Source: Lyophyllum atratum (lineage: Eukaryota > Basidiomycota > Agaricomycetes > Agaricales > Lyophyllaceae). Taken from it: a stretch of DNA of 64,000 nt. This document shows, piece by piece, positions 1 through 12,954 of the stretch (position 1 is its first letter; each line of letters opens with the position of its first letter). The position numbers and the translations under genes are program-made. The stretch spans positions 124,001 to 188,000 of the forward strand of contig JACGCN010000043.1 in NCBI GenBank assembly GCA_014905825.1. The letters run 5' to 3'. Below the pieces are notes generated by a model. It was not told the origin of the DNA and ran no database searches. It saw nothing but the letters and a program-made list of their open reading frames with translations.

Positions 1-2662
1 TTTGACAATTGCCTCCCAATCCTGCTTCTTGCCATTCAGATCTTGCTCGAACTCGAGGGGGTAGAAGTCGAGAATTGACGAGTCCGGGTTGTACATCAGA
101 TCCTATCGAGATGTTAATCAGCGAGTGAGTGACGCCATGACGATGAAGACACCTGCCTGATACGCCTGCGGGATATGTTCCTTACTGGCAACGGGTAACA
201 CACCCATGAGCTGCTCGTAAGGCTTGAACGGCCGTCCAAGATCGAAGTCGAACTTCATCGCATCAACATTTCGCAGATCTGTCGCAGTGTGTCAAAATGT
301 GGCCTCCAAGGGAGACAATGTAAGCAACTCACCTGAAATCCGAGGTGCGTAGTGATAGTTGTAGAACCACCCCCACGACGCAACGCCACTGTAGTAATAA
401 TGCATCACCCACTGCAACCCTTCCACATATCTGAATGCCAAATCTCCCATCTCCTTCGGGTCGTCATATGAAATCTCCAACTTGCCCTGAAAATCACCCA
501 AGGCATGTCAGATTTTTGTCACGTGGCAGTGCTCAACGAGCTCGCTTACCCGGTAATAAGCACGTTTCCACTCGTCCATCTTCTCCGATACCGATCGCTC
601 ATACCGCGCATCGAACCCGCCACCTTCATCGTCGTGCGCGACATGCGCCTTCTCGTACTTCTTCAGGACACGGTCAACAGCAGCCCGGCTCTCCTCGTCT
701 TCTTCATCAACATCCTCCCAATCGTCGCCATTCTCTCCCTCAGTCCTCTCAGGTGTGCTCACCCCGTTTTCCGCACCCTCCTCGGACAGGAACTCCTCTG
801 ACGCACCCGGTAACCTCCACGTCACGAGATTCACGTCCTGCTCATCGTACTCATCCCACCGCACACCGAGATGTAGGTCCTCCGCGAGCTTCTCGATGAA
901 CTTCCGTTCCCGCGCGGGGAAGTCGTTGGGCATCGCCAACCTCGCAGTTCGCGCATGCGAAGCTGAGGCTGCTTGCCGGTTCTCCATCACAAATGCCTTG
1001 ACCCGGTCAAAGATCTCCCGCTGGGGGGCGGTGAGCACTGGAAAATAAGGGTAAGGACGGGGAGGAGGTCATTGAGGCTTTAGAGTCACGCACCCAGTTT
1101 TGACCGCTTCTGGCCAAGCTCCATCTCCTTCATTTGCTTTGCCTGCTTTCCCTTGTACCAATTTGAATCGGCATACTCCTTCTCGAACACCTCCTGCTCC
1201 CACTGTGCCATCTCATCCAACACCAACTGTAGTCTCTGTACATTGATTGTTCCTCCCTCGTTAATATATCCATCTGAAAGAATTCTCCCTTCAACATCTC
1301 GCGTTACAAGAGAAAGAAAGGAAAGTGCTCACCCATTGCCGGTAGGACCTTCTTATATACATCAAACAACTTCTCCAATCCATTCTCGTGGATATGCAAG
1401 TCAGGCAGATTCGGCAAGAAATCGTTACCCACAAATACAGCCAACAAGATAAAATCATCGATGACCCGTTCGAGGCTGTAATCGAACGGCAAAATAGGCT
1501 CGATATCCCGGAATTCGAGATCGAGATACTCCCGCATGAGCGACAAGTGGAGTAGGTAAAAATTTATTGACTCCAGGCTAGAAGACGATGTCAGGTTTGA
1601 CGACGACTAAGGCTAGACAGCCTACGTACCTCGTGCCCCCCTTCTTCCTCGAGGCAGGCCCAAACTTGACCTCCTCACGTAACAAACAAAAGTGGGGATC
1701 ATGGCTCAGCAGCCCCAGCATAATCAGATCCGCGTCAAGTCCGTATAAACAATGTCGGACGTTTGGATTGTAATCTGGCTGTGCCCGCGACAGCCGGATG
1801 TACTCCATAATCTTGTGCTCGCCCTCGCCAGGGACTTCGTGCCCCGACAGCACCACCTCCACATTGCGCCAATTCGAGTCCTCGGTGATCTTCTTGTTAA
1901 TAAAATAGCGTAGTTGCGCCGACAAACGGGCCATGAAGGGCGTGCCTGGGGGATAATCAGAGGGATTGGAGAAGCCAGGCTTCGTAGAGGACATACCGGG
2001 TGTAATACAATTGCTGTCGAAGGCCTTTTCATCGGGTAACTTCTCGCCTTTCTGCTCAGCCTTCTCTCGCACCTCCTTGGCCTCCTTCGCGGTTCGGAAC
2101 CGCCGGCTTCGCTGCTGATTCATCTTGGCCCTGGGAGCCACTCCGTCGACGGCCATGAAGAAGAGTTTCTTTGGTTTGATTTTGCCAAAAAGATGGTCGA
2201 CGTAAGCGAATATAGAGGTGAATATCTGCTCCTCGGATAGGCGAAAATGGGCATCCTCGTCATTTGGATGCGAGCCTGACACCAGTCAACAAGAAGATCT
2301 TCCCATAGGTGGAATATGCTCACAATTGTGGATGATGCCGTTGAAATCGAGATACAAGTTGTCTGGAGCCCAGTAAGCCACCTGCCATGCCTCTCAAACA
2401 TGACCCACGCACCAAATTCGGGGATCTTGTTCTCTTGAATGAGTTGAGAAGTCAAAGGATATCGCTCTCTGCAAATAATTAGATGTGTTCCCTCCAGTAC
2501 ATTGATAGGACGTACGAAATGTAGCGAAAGAACTGAAAGCGCGGTCGTCAGTCATCATCTCCAGTCGATAAAAATTGGTTTCTGACTAACCTTTGGGATA
2601 CCTAAAGTCAATGGCAATGGTCAGTAAGCACTTCATTCAAAATGCTGAGTGTACTTGCCCAT
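1..2662 (-). CDS. xrn1: 5'-3' exoribonuclease 1 (XRN1/Kem1), N-terminal part, runs off the left edge
   Basis: Cytoplasmic 5'-3' exoribonuclease that degrades decapped mRNA. The spliced N-terminus begins MGIPKFFRYISERYP, the family signature. Acidic active-site residues are visible in [43 protein letters not shown] and [12 protein letters not shown], followed by [15 protein letters not shown] and, near the window edge, [20 protein letters not shown]. The remaining C-terminal region lies outside the window. Exons at the start are tiny: ATGG (2659-2662), an 11-nt exon (2591-2601), a 17-nt exon (2516-2532), then the exon starting at 2468. Intron 1 (2602-2658) uses a GC donor (GCAAGT); the next ones are GT-AG. 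The start is fixed by the protein signature, because no longer ORF shows it unspliced. The family call is very secure; exact exon borders were read by eye. Confidence 0.95.
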
Positions 2663-5268
2663 TATGACAGTAGTTGATCGTTAGGAGTGGAGGTAACGGA
2701 CGAAGAGGTGAGGCGGCCGTTCGGAAGCGTGTGCCAAACTGAGTTTCCTTTTCGAGCATTATCAACCTCTTGACTCTCAACCACTTCTACCACTTCAAGT
2801 CCAACGCACTATACCTATCATTGCTTATGCAGACGATCAATAATAACATCAGTCTTCCGCTGAGACCTCAGATATGGTACTGCGGAGGATGTGCGTAAAT
2901 GGTTGACTCAGAACCCTGAAAAACTGACATACAATTCAGGATTCCAATTGTCAATTTTTATGAGTCGGCTTCTGTCGGCCTCTTGAATAGTCATCGTTTC
3001 TAAAACCAGCTCCATGCTGTGGGATCCCACTTACGATGAAACCAGCGCTCACTGACATTCATCCGGCCATTTATACGACCCGTCGTATCTAAATATGTCT
3101 GTATGCGAGTTCCTCACCTACGTGGTGGGGAGCTTGCCTTATATAAGCCTTTTACTCAATGTTTATCTGAATGCATACAGAAGCCTAGAAGAAGATACAA
3201 CTTTAGTCGTTAGATACATATTCATTAAGGTCCTCGTACTATCTTGGTTTGGAGTTTCGAAAAGAATTTGGATTAGCATTTACAACCCTGGCTTCCAATA
3301 TTTACATGAGGCAATGACAACATCTCTACTGTCTAGACATGAAATGACAACGCAGAACCTTGAGGAGATATCTTCAGGAGAACGAAGCTGGTTCACAAAG
3401 TGCGTCAGGAAATTGTCACACTGCCAGTTGGGGCAAGAGTTGGGGTCCGGAGCCAAAACACGGACACGGCGGCTTGGCGGATGCCCACAGGCCACAGGAA
3501 GTTCCCGAAGAGGTGTGCTCGCCACGCTCGTCGGTATCTAGTCCAGAGGAGAGTACTGCTTTAGCCCATTATTTCTTTAGATTTAAGCTCAATAGACCCT
3601 TATCTAGGGCGGATACCCGAGATGTCCCAGAATTTGTTCAAGAGACGATGTATTATATACGGGTTATTGCTAAATCTTGTCGTTTGATGCTCGAATTCAC
3701 CTTCCCCTGACCTTCCCTATTTCTCTACATCAGCTCAAGCCTCCATTTATTGGGGGAGTTTCTGAGTATACATACATGGTGTAGAGAAATGCTGTATGAT
3801 CCTATCAGTCCCAGGTTATCCTTTAACGGAGGCACTAAAAGGCACTAAGTGAGATCCCGGAGGCTGAAGGCTCATGAAACTGCTAAATTTAAACTCCAGT
3901 GACTGAGGGTGGACTTCACGAAATGCCAAGTTGCTAACAGATACAGAGAAGCCAGGATTGACAACCTTTTGATGCACTATATACTTGATTTCACAGTGCT
4001 CAGTAGCGAGAATATCCCGGGATCCGTCGACGCTGAGAAAACGGCGTGGCGTTTCTGGCAAGCGCCGCCATCGCTTGATGCTTGCGGCTTGCGCTGCGCG
4101 CTGCGCTGAAATTCTCACGGGGTCCTCAAAAGACAAACAGGTACAAAACCAGCGTCGCTTACAAATCATAAGCATTTTGGGTCGGTAGCAATACAGTGGG
4201 GAGCAAGCTCCCCAATTAATCATCATTGGTCGCCTTCCCTGCGACGATCGCCCGAGCCCGAAGCTTGCGGCCGCCAAAGTATTTTGTTTTACATCCAACG
4301 TCATAGACTGACTGTGATAAGTACCTTCCCTGAGCTTTCCCGATTGTCTTCTGCGTTTTTAGAACCATTCAATTTCGGGGTCTGATGCAAACGATCAACC
4401 CGGTCTGTTCGGTGCTCTCCTGATATGAGGCAAAGGTCTATCAATATGGTAACATTGGCTATCGAAGGAAGAACCTATAGCGTCCTTTTGGGCTTGTGGC
4501 GACGACGTTATCGGTGGTCACTGGAAGGTAAGTATGACCATATTCGAGAATCCATGCCCGTCGGGCTGGTATACTTAAAAGTGTAATGGATTAGCTATTT
4601 CTAAAACTGCAGGGCCCAATCACCATGCCTCTTTGGAACGTCTCTCGCCCCCTCAACTCCCTTCCTCGCTCCCCGGCAGGTATGACAACCACCCCCATGG
4701 TACACTGTGGAGCGCCATCAGTATGAAACCGTACCTGCTCAGAGGGCACAGCCAGCAGCGCTGTCACCTGTCGTGTTCATATCAGCAGGATTGTATTCAT
4801 ATCACCACGACGCCAAGAGCGATTATCGAATAACTCAAAGTCAAATTGGGACGCAAGCGGCGTCGAGAGGCAGCGGAAACACGAGGCCCCCGCTGCAATC
4901 AATATAGAGAGTCAACCACTACCGAACTGAACGGTCGCCATGAGAAGCACGTTTCTTGATTTCTCCAGACTCTCCCTAGTGCCATTGAAAATACTTCGCG
5001 AGAGTGATGGCCCCATGTTTTGCTCAGATTGTGTCACCGACCGAGGCCGTAAGGCGCCCTTCTTGATAACTGCTGTCAGCTTTTTTGATGCCATCGTAGA
5101 GCCAACTGTCGCTGGAATACACTCGACAGAATACACGTCTACATAATGCAATGCAAAGCGGATCGTTCCCCAGTGGGTCAAAGGACGTCGAGGAACATGC
5201 CACCCGCCGGTTTCTATGGCTTCTTCGACCCAAGGAATGTAGAACTGCTCGTTTGACGTGCAATCGCC
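2663..5268. other. Intergenic region without a supportable gene
   Basis: This stretch separates the divergently placed XRN1 start from the 3' end of GMP synthase. Open frames here (for example 3095-3541 plus and 3816-4304 minus) are short, show no recognisable motif and have no convincing splice extension. A short MPLWN-like start at 4625 does not continue as a tautomerase. I see no RNA gene or repeat. Confidence 0.5.
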
Positions 5269-7485
5269 TTACAACCATTCTACGGTCTTACGTCACAAAA
5301 CGAGTCAGCCGCGAGTCAACACTTCAAATGACAAAGTCTCGCGTACCGCCGGTGGCTTTGACGAGATATCGTATGTAACCCTGTTGATCCCCGCCACCTC
5401 GTTTGTGATACGAGATGACACCCGTCGTAAAACTTCCGGTGGGAAGACATACCTACAATCCACCTCTCAGTCAGCAATAGTACAAAACGGCGTATCGTGA
5501 GACACCGTACCAATCAGCCGTCATGAAATCTTCGGATTGCACTGCGCGTAAGGCGATGACCTGATGCGCCGATGCAAGGGGTGGATCAGTCGTCGTCGCA
5601 TCGCTGGCGCCATGAATGCTGCTGCGCCGGAGACGAAGAACGCACCTGCTCATACGTTCGTTGGTCGCCCATGACTCCGACTGCTTTAACAGGCAACAGA
5701 ACAGCAAACGCTTGTGCAATTTGATCGTATAACCCGGCTCTACGAATTTCTTCGATATAGATGCTATCTGCGTGCTGGAGGATCTTCACTTGATCGCGTG
5801 TCACAGGGCCGAGAATGCGTATCGCAAGACCAGGACCAGGGAAGGGATGGCGCTGCACAAGCGGGGCGGGAATAGAAAGTAGCCTGCCGAGCGCGCGTAC
5901 CTCGTCTAATGCGGGAGGTGGGTGGTGTAAGCGACGCTTACTCAGACAGAGTGGATCAACAAATCCACATGCCTTTGAACAGCTCTCGCAGAGGCTCGAT
6001 TAACTTGAGCTTCATGTCCTTGAGTAACCCACCAACATTATGGTGCGTTTTGATGGTCGCGCTTGGACCTTTGAAGCTAATACTCTCGATAACGTCCGGG
6101 TACAACGTGCCTTGCAAAAGCCACTCCACGCGCCCTTTTGCCGCGGCTCCTTTCGCCTCTTCCGCATCAGCCGCGGCTTCGATCTTGGACGCCTCCTCCT
6201 CGAAAACATTGATGAAGGTGTTACCAATGATCTTTCGTTTCTGTTCTGGGTCCTCGATACCCTCAAGCCTCGAAAGGAATAGCTCGGACGCGTCTACAAC
6301 TGTCAAATTTACCCCGAGATCTTTATTCAGCATGTCGTTAACTTGCTGCGCTTCGTTCATTCGCAAAACACCATTATCGACCATAATAGCATGGAACCTA
6401 AGGAGGATGATGTTACTGATATCGTAGGCGCGGGATGATGGACGGGCATACCGGTCGCCGATGGCTTCATGCATCAGTTTCGCAGCCACAGTGCTGTCGA
6501 CGCCGCCACTGACGGCACCAATGACACGGCCTTTTGGACCACATATCTCCCGAATTCGGGCAACTTCTTTGCCAATAAATTCCTCCTAAACGCGAGGTGA
6601 GCCAACGGAGATAAATTGAGAGTCAACCTCGATCACCATTGTCCAGTTTTTACGGCACCCACAGATATTCAGGATGAAGCGACCAATCAGCTCTTTACCG
6701 CGCGGGGAATGCGTAACCTCGGGGTGGAACTGGATACCGTACAAAGGCTTCGTGTCGTGCGCGATAGCAGCATAGGGTGCGGATTGTGTGTATCCAATGA
6801 TGTGGAAGTTTGGCGGTAGCGCCGATAGCTGGTCTCCGTGGGACATCCAGACCTGATTGAGGTATCAGACCGGTCGTTACAACAGACACATACGGGTGGG
6901 GTGAGAACCTGCATCTCGTCACCGAGGCCTTGGAAAAGTGCATCTGCGGAAACGTTTCCTCCCTCGGCGGTCTTTATCTGTAATTGGGCAAACCCGTATT
7001 CGCGATGGTCGCAGGGCGAGACTTTTCCGTTCAAATTCCACGCTATTTCCTGAGTAGTAGTCACATATTGCGTCAGGGCGAGTACGCGATCAGTGAAACG
7101 CATAAGTGACGCACTTGAAGCCCGTAGCATATCCCAAGAATCGGAACTCCGAGGTCGAAGACGGCAGGGTCGACGTGCGGGGAATCCTTATCGTACACAG
7201 AATACGGAGATCCCGATAGTATAATTCCTGCGAAGTCGGTCAGATAACGCGAGCATGTTTCTTGGAAAGGTATACCTTTCGGTTTGAACTTGATATCACT
7301 AATCTTTGTGGTACATGGCATCAGCTCAGCATAGACGTTGTGTTCGCGACATCTCCGGGTGATCAGATGGCTGTACTGGGTTGGATATCTCAGCTAATTT
7401 GTTGACATAGTTTGCTGAAATCATATACCTGAGACCCGAAATCAAGAATGAGAATGGTATCAAATTGGTCGTGAATTTCAGCCAT
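5269..7485 (-). CDS. gua1: GMP synthase (glutamine-hydrolysing)
   Basis: Converts XMP to GMP using ATP and glutamine, the last step of guanine nucleotide synthesis, in the cytosol. The protein starts [19 protein letters not shown] and carries a class I glutamine amidotransferase domain with the nucleophile motif GICYGLQ and the His-Glu motif [10 protein letters not shown]. The ATP-pyrophosphatase P-loop SGGVDST follows, then the dimerisation domain ([47 protein letters not shown]). The gene has several short introns. The final exon is only 18 nt: splicing KPPA to ACC-GTA-GAA-TGG-TTG-TAA gives the usual TVEW-type C-terminus, with the stop at 5269-5271. Reading on without this splice gives an unrelated tail. 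It is a single-copy housekeeping gene and looks intact. Confidence 0.95.
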
Positions 7486-9965
7486 AGTCCTGGAAAGTGG
7501 TTGCCCGTAGATGGCTGTCACCGAAAAGGTTAGGGGAAATTGAAAAATTATGCGTCACGTGAAAATCGCGTGATTGATCATGATCAGTCTTGCCGCTGTG
7601 GCGGTGTTCAGGTTTTTACTGCGGCACCAACAAGCACCAACACCCTCCAAATGCTGCGTTTAATGAACTGAAAATCCTCGATTCTGGAGCACTGTTCGGG
7701 ACTGGTTGTACAGATCTATTGCACCACATGATGGCCTCACTCTTCCGCATACTATTTTCGAGGCCGACCTGTTTCACATCCAAGTTTGGACATGCTAGTT
7801 CCAACTGTGTAGAAACCATCATTGACACAATGGCGGCGGCGCAAGACAGCCTCAAGACTCAGACTTCGAGTTACACCTGACAGGAACTGGCCCAGCCCTG
7901 CTCACTCGGGCAGGCCTTGATCAGATGAAGGTGTAATCGAAATATAAATTTCTTGAAAAGGCACAACGTCGATTGGGTGTCAAACGTCATGATCGACCAT
8001 ATGCTACTTGGGCCAACCTACTATAGCCATCTAAATGGACTGTATACACTTTACCTTTCTCTCAGCCCTGGCCAACAACCATTCGATGTCGCCTAGTCAT
8101 GGCAGCGCTCCTGCCACCCATAAATGGGAGGATGGCAACACCTGATATCGATCCTACGAACATGTCGGAACAAATTCACCGACAGCTATGCACGAAGGGG
8201 GTCGCATACTCCCGTCGCCTTGTGATCTGCTTTTTTGTCGGCCCGCTGTGAAGAATGGCAATATGCGTACAGCGCTTATGCGGGCAACACCGACCAACGA
8301 TCGCCCGTCCTGATTCTATCGTACCATCACGAGTTTTATCCTGCCGCCGCCGACATAGAAGGCGGTACTAGAATATATTTCAATAGACCAGCCAGTCAAT
8401 CGTGACATCACCACAGAGCGTTCGCCGTGGCGTCATCAGACTGGCGGCGTGGCGACGCTCCAGACTACCGCAGCACCTATGACAGGTAATACTAGCGGTA
8501 ATAGGTGTTGAAGAAGACTTGACCGAAATGTACGGCTACCTGCTCAATGGCTGGATAATTCGAGACATGGGCGCAAATCTCAACGTGAGTCAGAGTCAGC
8601 CGCGATCTTATTCCGCGCATGACTGTCGATCAAAGGATTCACCTTTTCCCGCTCGTTCATCAATCTGGATGCGGGTGGTTTAGGTGAGTGAATGTCGAAG
8701 CTCAGGGCTAAAAAGCGCAGCTCATGCCTCCCGATCTAAGTGTGGAACCATCGACGATTTTTGCTCACCATCTAGATCATAATACAAGACGCTTAGAAAG
8801 CTCTTCAAGCTGCATATGATGCTGTCAGTTAGCTAGATTCAAGGTGGATTACACTTCTGGTAACCAATGATCCTCTCCATTCTGTTCTGTTCCTGACCCG
8901 TATTCTGTCAAATTGTTCTAGAAAAAGGTGACAAGGGGAGCGTACATCCAATGACAGTAACTATTCGTGTGGTATGTCGTCAGGAACCTCCCAGTTTGAT
9001 AGGACTCGACTCCATGGAAGAGATGATGATCGGCAGGCGAGCTGAGGGCTGTTGCACATCTCGTAACTAATGAATAGAAAGGTTAACACAGTATCTCTCC
9101 GTCATGCACAGCGGATAGGGCCCCTGAAATCGAACGCCTCCAAATCCAATCCGAGGCGGTCCCTATCGACCCTGATACGATTGCCTTTCTCAAAGTGGCC
9201 TCTCTCGCAGGGTCGGAGCTGAGTTTGACTCCCTGCAGGAGCTGTGAATGAGGGAGACAAAGTGGATAAACTTCTTCCATGCCATAACCATGCGAGGGGG
9301 TTGTTTCTGCCAGTCATCTTGACGTTACCATGGCCTGCATGCTTCGAAATGGAGGATCACGAGTCCTGCGCGTACCTGGGATCATCATCAGGAGTGGGAT
9401 AATGTTCATTTGGCAGTGACAAGGAGACACATGTACTCGACTATACAGTGACCAGTCTGTCGCGAGGCATCGACTGCTGATTCTGTTGACAGTGTTGTAG
9501 TTGGCATTGTTGTGGTGAGTGACTCATTCAATTGTTTTCGATCTCCAAAATGGCTTCGACAGCGTCTTTCCCACATCGAACGACGATGGACAACGACACA
9601 TGTGCTTGGCATTTCGATCTACAAGCCACGTCTTGTTTATCTGGCGAGGCTTGCTACATCTACTTCACTAGACCTGTACCGCAGCTGCTACCTCCGGGTG
9701 GTGTTTTGATCCGGGAATTTGCCAGCTCTAGCCACTAGTCTTTCTGGCACACGGTGGCTGCGATCATAGTGGCTCTGCGAGATAGCTCTGCGACTATGTC
9801 CCACTTCTACTCAGATATTTATCATCATTACCGGTTAAGACTTCAAGATAGTCGACATATGGTGGGATATTGATACGTCTTCGGTTATGTTGCTCGCCCA
9901 GATGGAGTGGGATATACAGACCCAGAATCGCTGCCATATCGTCGAATACAATTCTGCGTACGCAA
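7486..9965. other. Intergenic region without a supportable gene
   Basis: About 2.5 kb between the GMP synthase start and a weak ORF. All frames are broken into pieces under 100 codons with no recognisable motif. No RNA gene or transposon end was seen. Confidence 0.5.
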
Positions 9966-10253
9966 TTACTTCTTTCCCTCTGCGTAAACGATCTCCTCCT
10001 TCCAAGGCACCCGATTCAATAATTTTACATCCGTGATTCCTGGGCATTTAACAATTGCCAACTGCGCTGACCTCGCTAAGCCGTTGACTTTTTTCCCAGG
10101 CACCTGTGTCCTGTTCGCCAGGGCCACGCCGAAAGCCCCCTCGGCAGTCAACACAGTGCACACTGCATCATCGTGATCACCGATCCTGGCTTTCCGGGCG
10201 CTGCGCGGCATTATAATCGGTGACGCCGAGCCCGATGTTAATGCGGCAATCAT
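9966..10253 (-). CDS. Possible small hypothetical protein
   Basis: A 95-codon ATG-initiated frame with a protein-like, basic composition and a C-terminus ending YAEGKK. I do not recognise a family, and there is no signal peptide or membrane segment. No flanking exon could be joined to it convincingly. It stands alone in a gene-poor stretch and may be a chance ORF. Treat it as a candidate only. Confidence 0.2.
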   Translation of the reverse strand: MIAALTSGSASPIIMPRSARKARIGDHDDAVCTVLTAEGAFGVALANRTQVPGKKVNGLARSAQLAIVKCPGITDVKLLNRVPWKEEIVYAEGKK

Positions 10254-11461
10254 GAGCGGCCCTGACGACTTGAAGGACTTAAACGAATTCTCCTCCTTGC
10301 GCGCACCCTAAATATGTACCCACATATAGTTGATCGGGAATTTGAATCCACCAAGTGATATGGAGAATCTGGCTTGATAGCTGTCGCTCTGCTTGGTCAA
10401 ATGAGCAAACGGAGCCAAATCTCCAAAGGGTTGGAATGCGGATTGCGGCGCTGCGTTGGATGACATCCGCAAATCCAAAACGTTATTTGAGGGTGCCGCA
10501 GGAGGTTACCCGATTGATGCTTCGAGCACTGTACGGTTGGAGAGTGGAGAGTCCGACCCGCATCGGAAATAGGACATAAGCTGCTGGCAAGGAGGAGATA
10601 CTGATCTAACAATGGTCGTTGCTTGCATCCGGTGGGTTTCAAAGCCAGCTGATCTCAACGCTACGGTTATTTTCAGTACCTTTTACATGCTTACTTCATG
10701 ATCAGTCGTTTCTGTGTGAATACTTGTGGTCTCCATCAGTGACTTCGCCACCAGGATGAGCACAACAGGTCTCCAAACAAATGTTTATTTAGCTCCGAGG
10801 ACCAAGAAAAATATTGGCAAGCAGGAATTGATGGGAGGGTTTGTCCCCCTGGAATTAACTGCTTGAACCGAATTTTAATCTTTGTCTCACCTCTATGACA
10901 GCCTCCTGTAACTGTTGTCGTCCGCTCTACCACGAAAGCAGTTTGGTATATGGGAGCGCCTGTCGTACAGCTCTGGGGGGTCCTTTATACATTGCTTCAT
11001 TTCCTTCAATTCCGCTGATGTATCGTGGCATACTGTAAACCTAAAACGACGTCTCACCGCTTCTCGTGTTCTCCGACAGATCCGGGCGTCCCATTACATT
11101 CGCAAAGTCTTGGAATGGTCACGCAGATTGATGTACCCCCATAGGGAGGGGCTGGACTTGTCTACACAGTTGCTTGTCTGACGGCATTCTGAATCGCGGA
11201 TATCGCTCAGTCAGCAGTGGCAACTTCCTCATGGATACCTATCCCATCTCAATATGGCACAGCAGCTTGATCCCGATCTGAATGGGCTGGTGGGAAAGCT
11301 GGAAACGCCACCCACCCCCAGCCCCGATGACGGATTAGGAACGGATGCAGGATTGCAATAAGTATCGGTAGGCGCATCACTGAGATCTTGAACTCTCGCA
11401 GCCTTTAGACGCTTACCCTCTCCCCTCTCTCGCAGTCCCCCCTACTACCTCATTCGAAATC
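10254..11461. other. Upstream region of the MYB gene with a candidate uORF
   Basis: No gene is supportable here. An ATG at 11254 opens a 35-codon frame ending with TAA at 11359-11361. It contains ETPPTPSPDDG and sits about 100 nt upstream of the MYB start codon. It could be an upstream ORF in the leader or a chance frame. No donor site allows it to be spliced into the MYB frame without its own stop codon. Confidence 0.35.
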
Positions 11462-12954
11462 ATGCTTTGCAGGGAACGTCGATCGTGGACCGCAAAAGAA
11501 GACCAGCTTCTACGTGATGCTGTTGAACGAGGTTTGTCCTCGTTCCCTCTTCCACGTACTTCTTTGTAACCAACACCTTCCTGCTCACAGAGGATCCTGA
11601 TAACCCAAACCCGTCGAAGTGGCATGCAATTGCAAAGCATGTCCCTAATAGGACAAACAAGGATTGTCGTAAACGGTGGTTCGCCAAGATGGCGTCAGAC
11701 GTTGTGAAGGGTGGCTGGGCTCCCGATGAAGATGAAAAGCTTGTGAAAGGAATCGAAAGATACGGAACAAGGTGGGCTTGAACGATCCTATGACACAGGT
11801 TCACAGCTGACAACCAATGTAATCTCAGGTGGTCCCTCGTTGCCTCGGTCGTTCAGTCGAGGAATAGCGACCGTATGTCGGCCAAGTCTTTATCTCGAAC
11901 TTCGCATCTAATTATCCCATAGAATGTGCCAAACGGTGGACGGACACACTGAACCCAGCGATAGACCGCACCACATGGACTTCGGAAGCAGTAAGTTTTG
12001 TCTGACAGCATCAATCGTTACTCGATAGTGACACCTATCACCAGGACGAGCTTCTCTTGCGAGCTGTCAATGAGCACGGAAAAGTTTGGACCAAAATCGT
12101 GAAGACTTACTTCCCTGGCCGCACGGGGCTTTCTGCAAAGAATCGGTACGGGCTTTCTGACCTTGCTCGGACAAGGTACTTACGAGTATAACAGGTACAA
12201 CAGCATTACTCGTTTCAATATCGACCACTCTCGCGGCACTCGGTCACGGAGAAAGACACCAGAACTTCTCCCATACTTGTCCCATCGCAAGTCTGAAAGC
12301 GTCTCGTCGTCTTCATCAAGTGTCTCCCCCTCCACGCCCTCAATCCCCATCCCCGATGGACCGCATTCTCCTTTCTCGTCAGCGATAGATTCTGTCTCAG
12401 AGTCTTACCTCTTCGATAGTCTGTCGAGCTGGTCACAAAGCCCGTCGCCGTCAGAAACAGCGCATGATGGGATGACGTTCTATTCATCACCGAATATGTT
12501 TGGTGTGAAGGAAGAGAACATCATGACTGGCTCTTTGCTATCCCTTCCCTCCTCAATGAATCCTTCACATCAATCGTTTGATTCATCCCTCAACCCCGCC
12601 ATCTCTAGCTTCGCGGATGACTCGCATCTTGCATACACTGCATCTCATCCACCTCCTCAGGGACCACCACGCAACAATACGAACCTCTACAACATGATGT
12701 CCAGCGACCTCTATACATCATATCCACAACAGTATACTGGCAGTTATCCTAACCACGCAGTGGGAAATCAAATGTCGCTGTTTGATGCTCTACCCACTCA
12801 GGGAAACGGGCAGATGGGGATGAATTGGGATGGAGCGAACTTCGACACTAGTCGCCAAGATAGGTCAAAAATGATAGGAGCCTCAGTGAGCTATGCTTTC
12901 ACCCCTCCATTCTATATTGTACTCATACTTTCATCCCCTCAGTTTATTTTCTAG
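11462..12954 (+). CDS. MYB transcription factor with three SANT/MYB repeats
   Basis: Nuclear DNA-binding regulator of the c-Myb-like class. Five introns split the DNA-binding region. The spliced repeats are R1 (RSWTAKEDQLLRDAVERG ... NKDCRKRWFAKM), R2 (GGWAPDEDEKLVKGIERYG ... NSDQCAKRWTDTLNP) and R3 (TWTSEADELLLRAVNEHGK ... LSAKNRYNSITR), each with the spaced tryptophans of the fold. The tail is rich in Ser, Pro and Thr (SVSSSSSSVSPSTPSIPIP), as expected for an activation region; no other domain is visible. The final piece may contain one more intron (GTGAGC to CCTCAG at about 12884-12942); either reading ends at the same TAG. The start was chosen as the first ATG leading directly into R1. 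Target genes cannot be inferred. Confidence 0.88.

Noticed and set aside
4625..4910. MPLWN-like start as a tautomerase (cis-CaaD type) gene
   Set aside because: Only the first few residues resemble the family; no frame or splice continues the domain.
5024..5268. C-terminal extension of GMP synthase through 4912-5268
   Set aside because: The 18-nt terminal exon gives the conserved C-terminus and a stop at 5269; the extension has no family counterpart.
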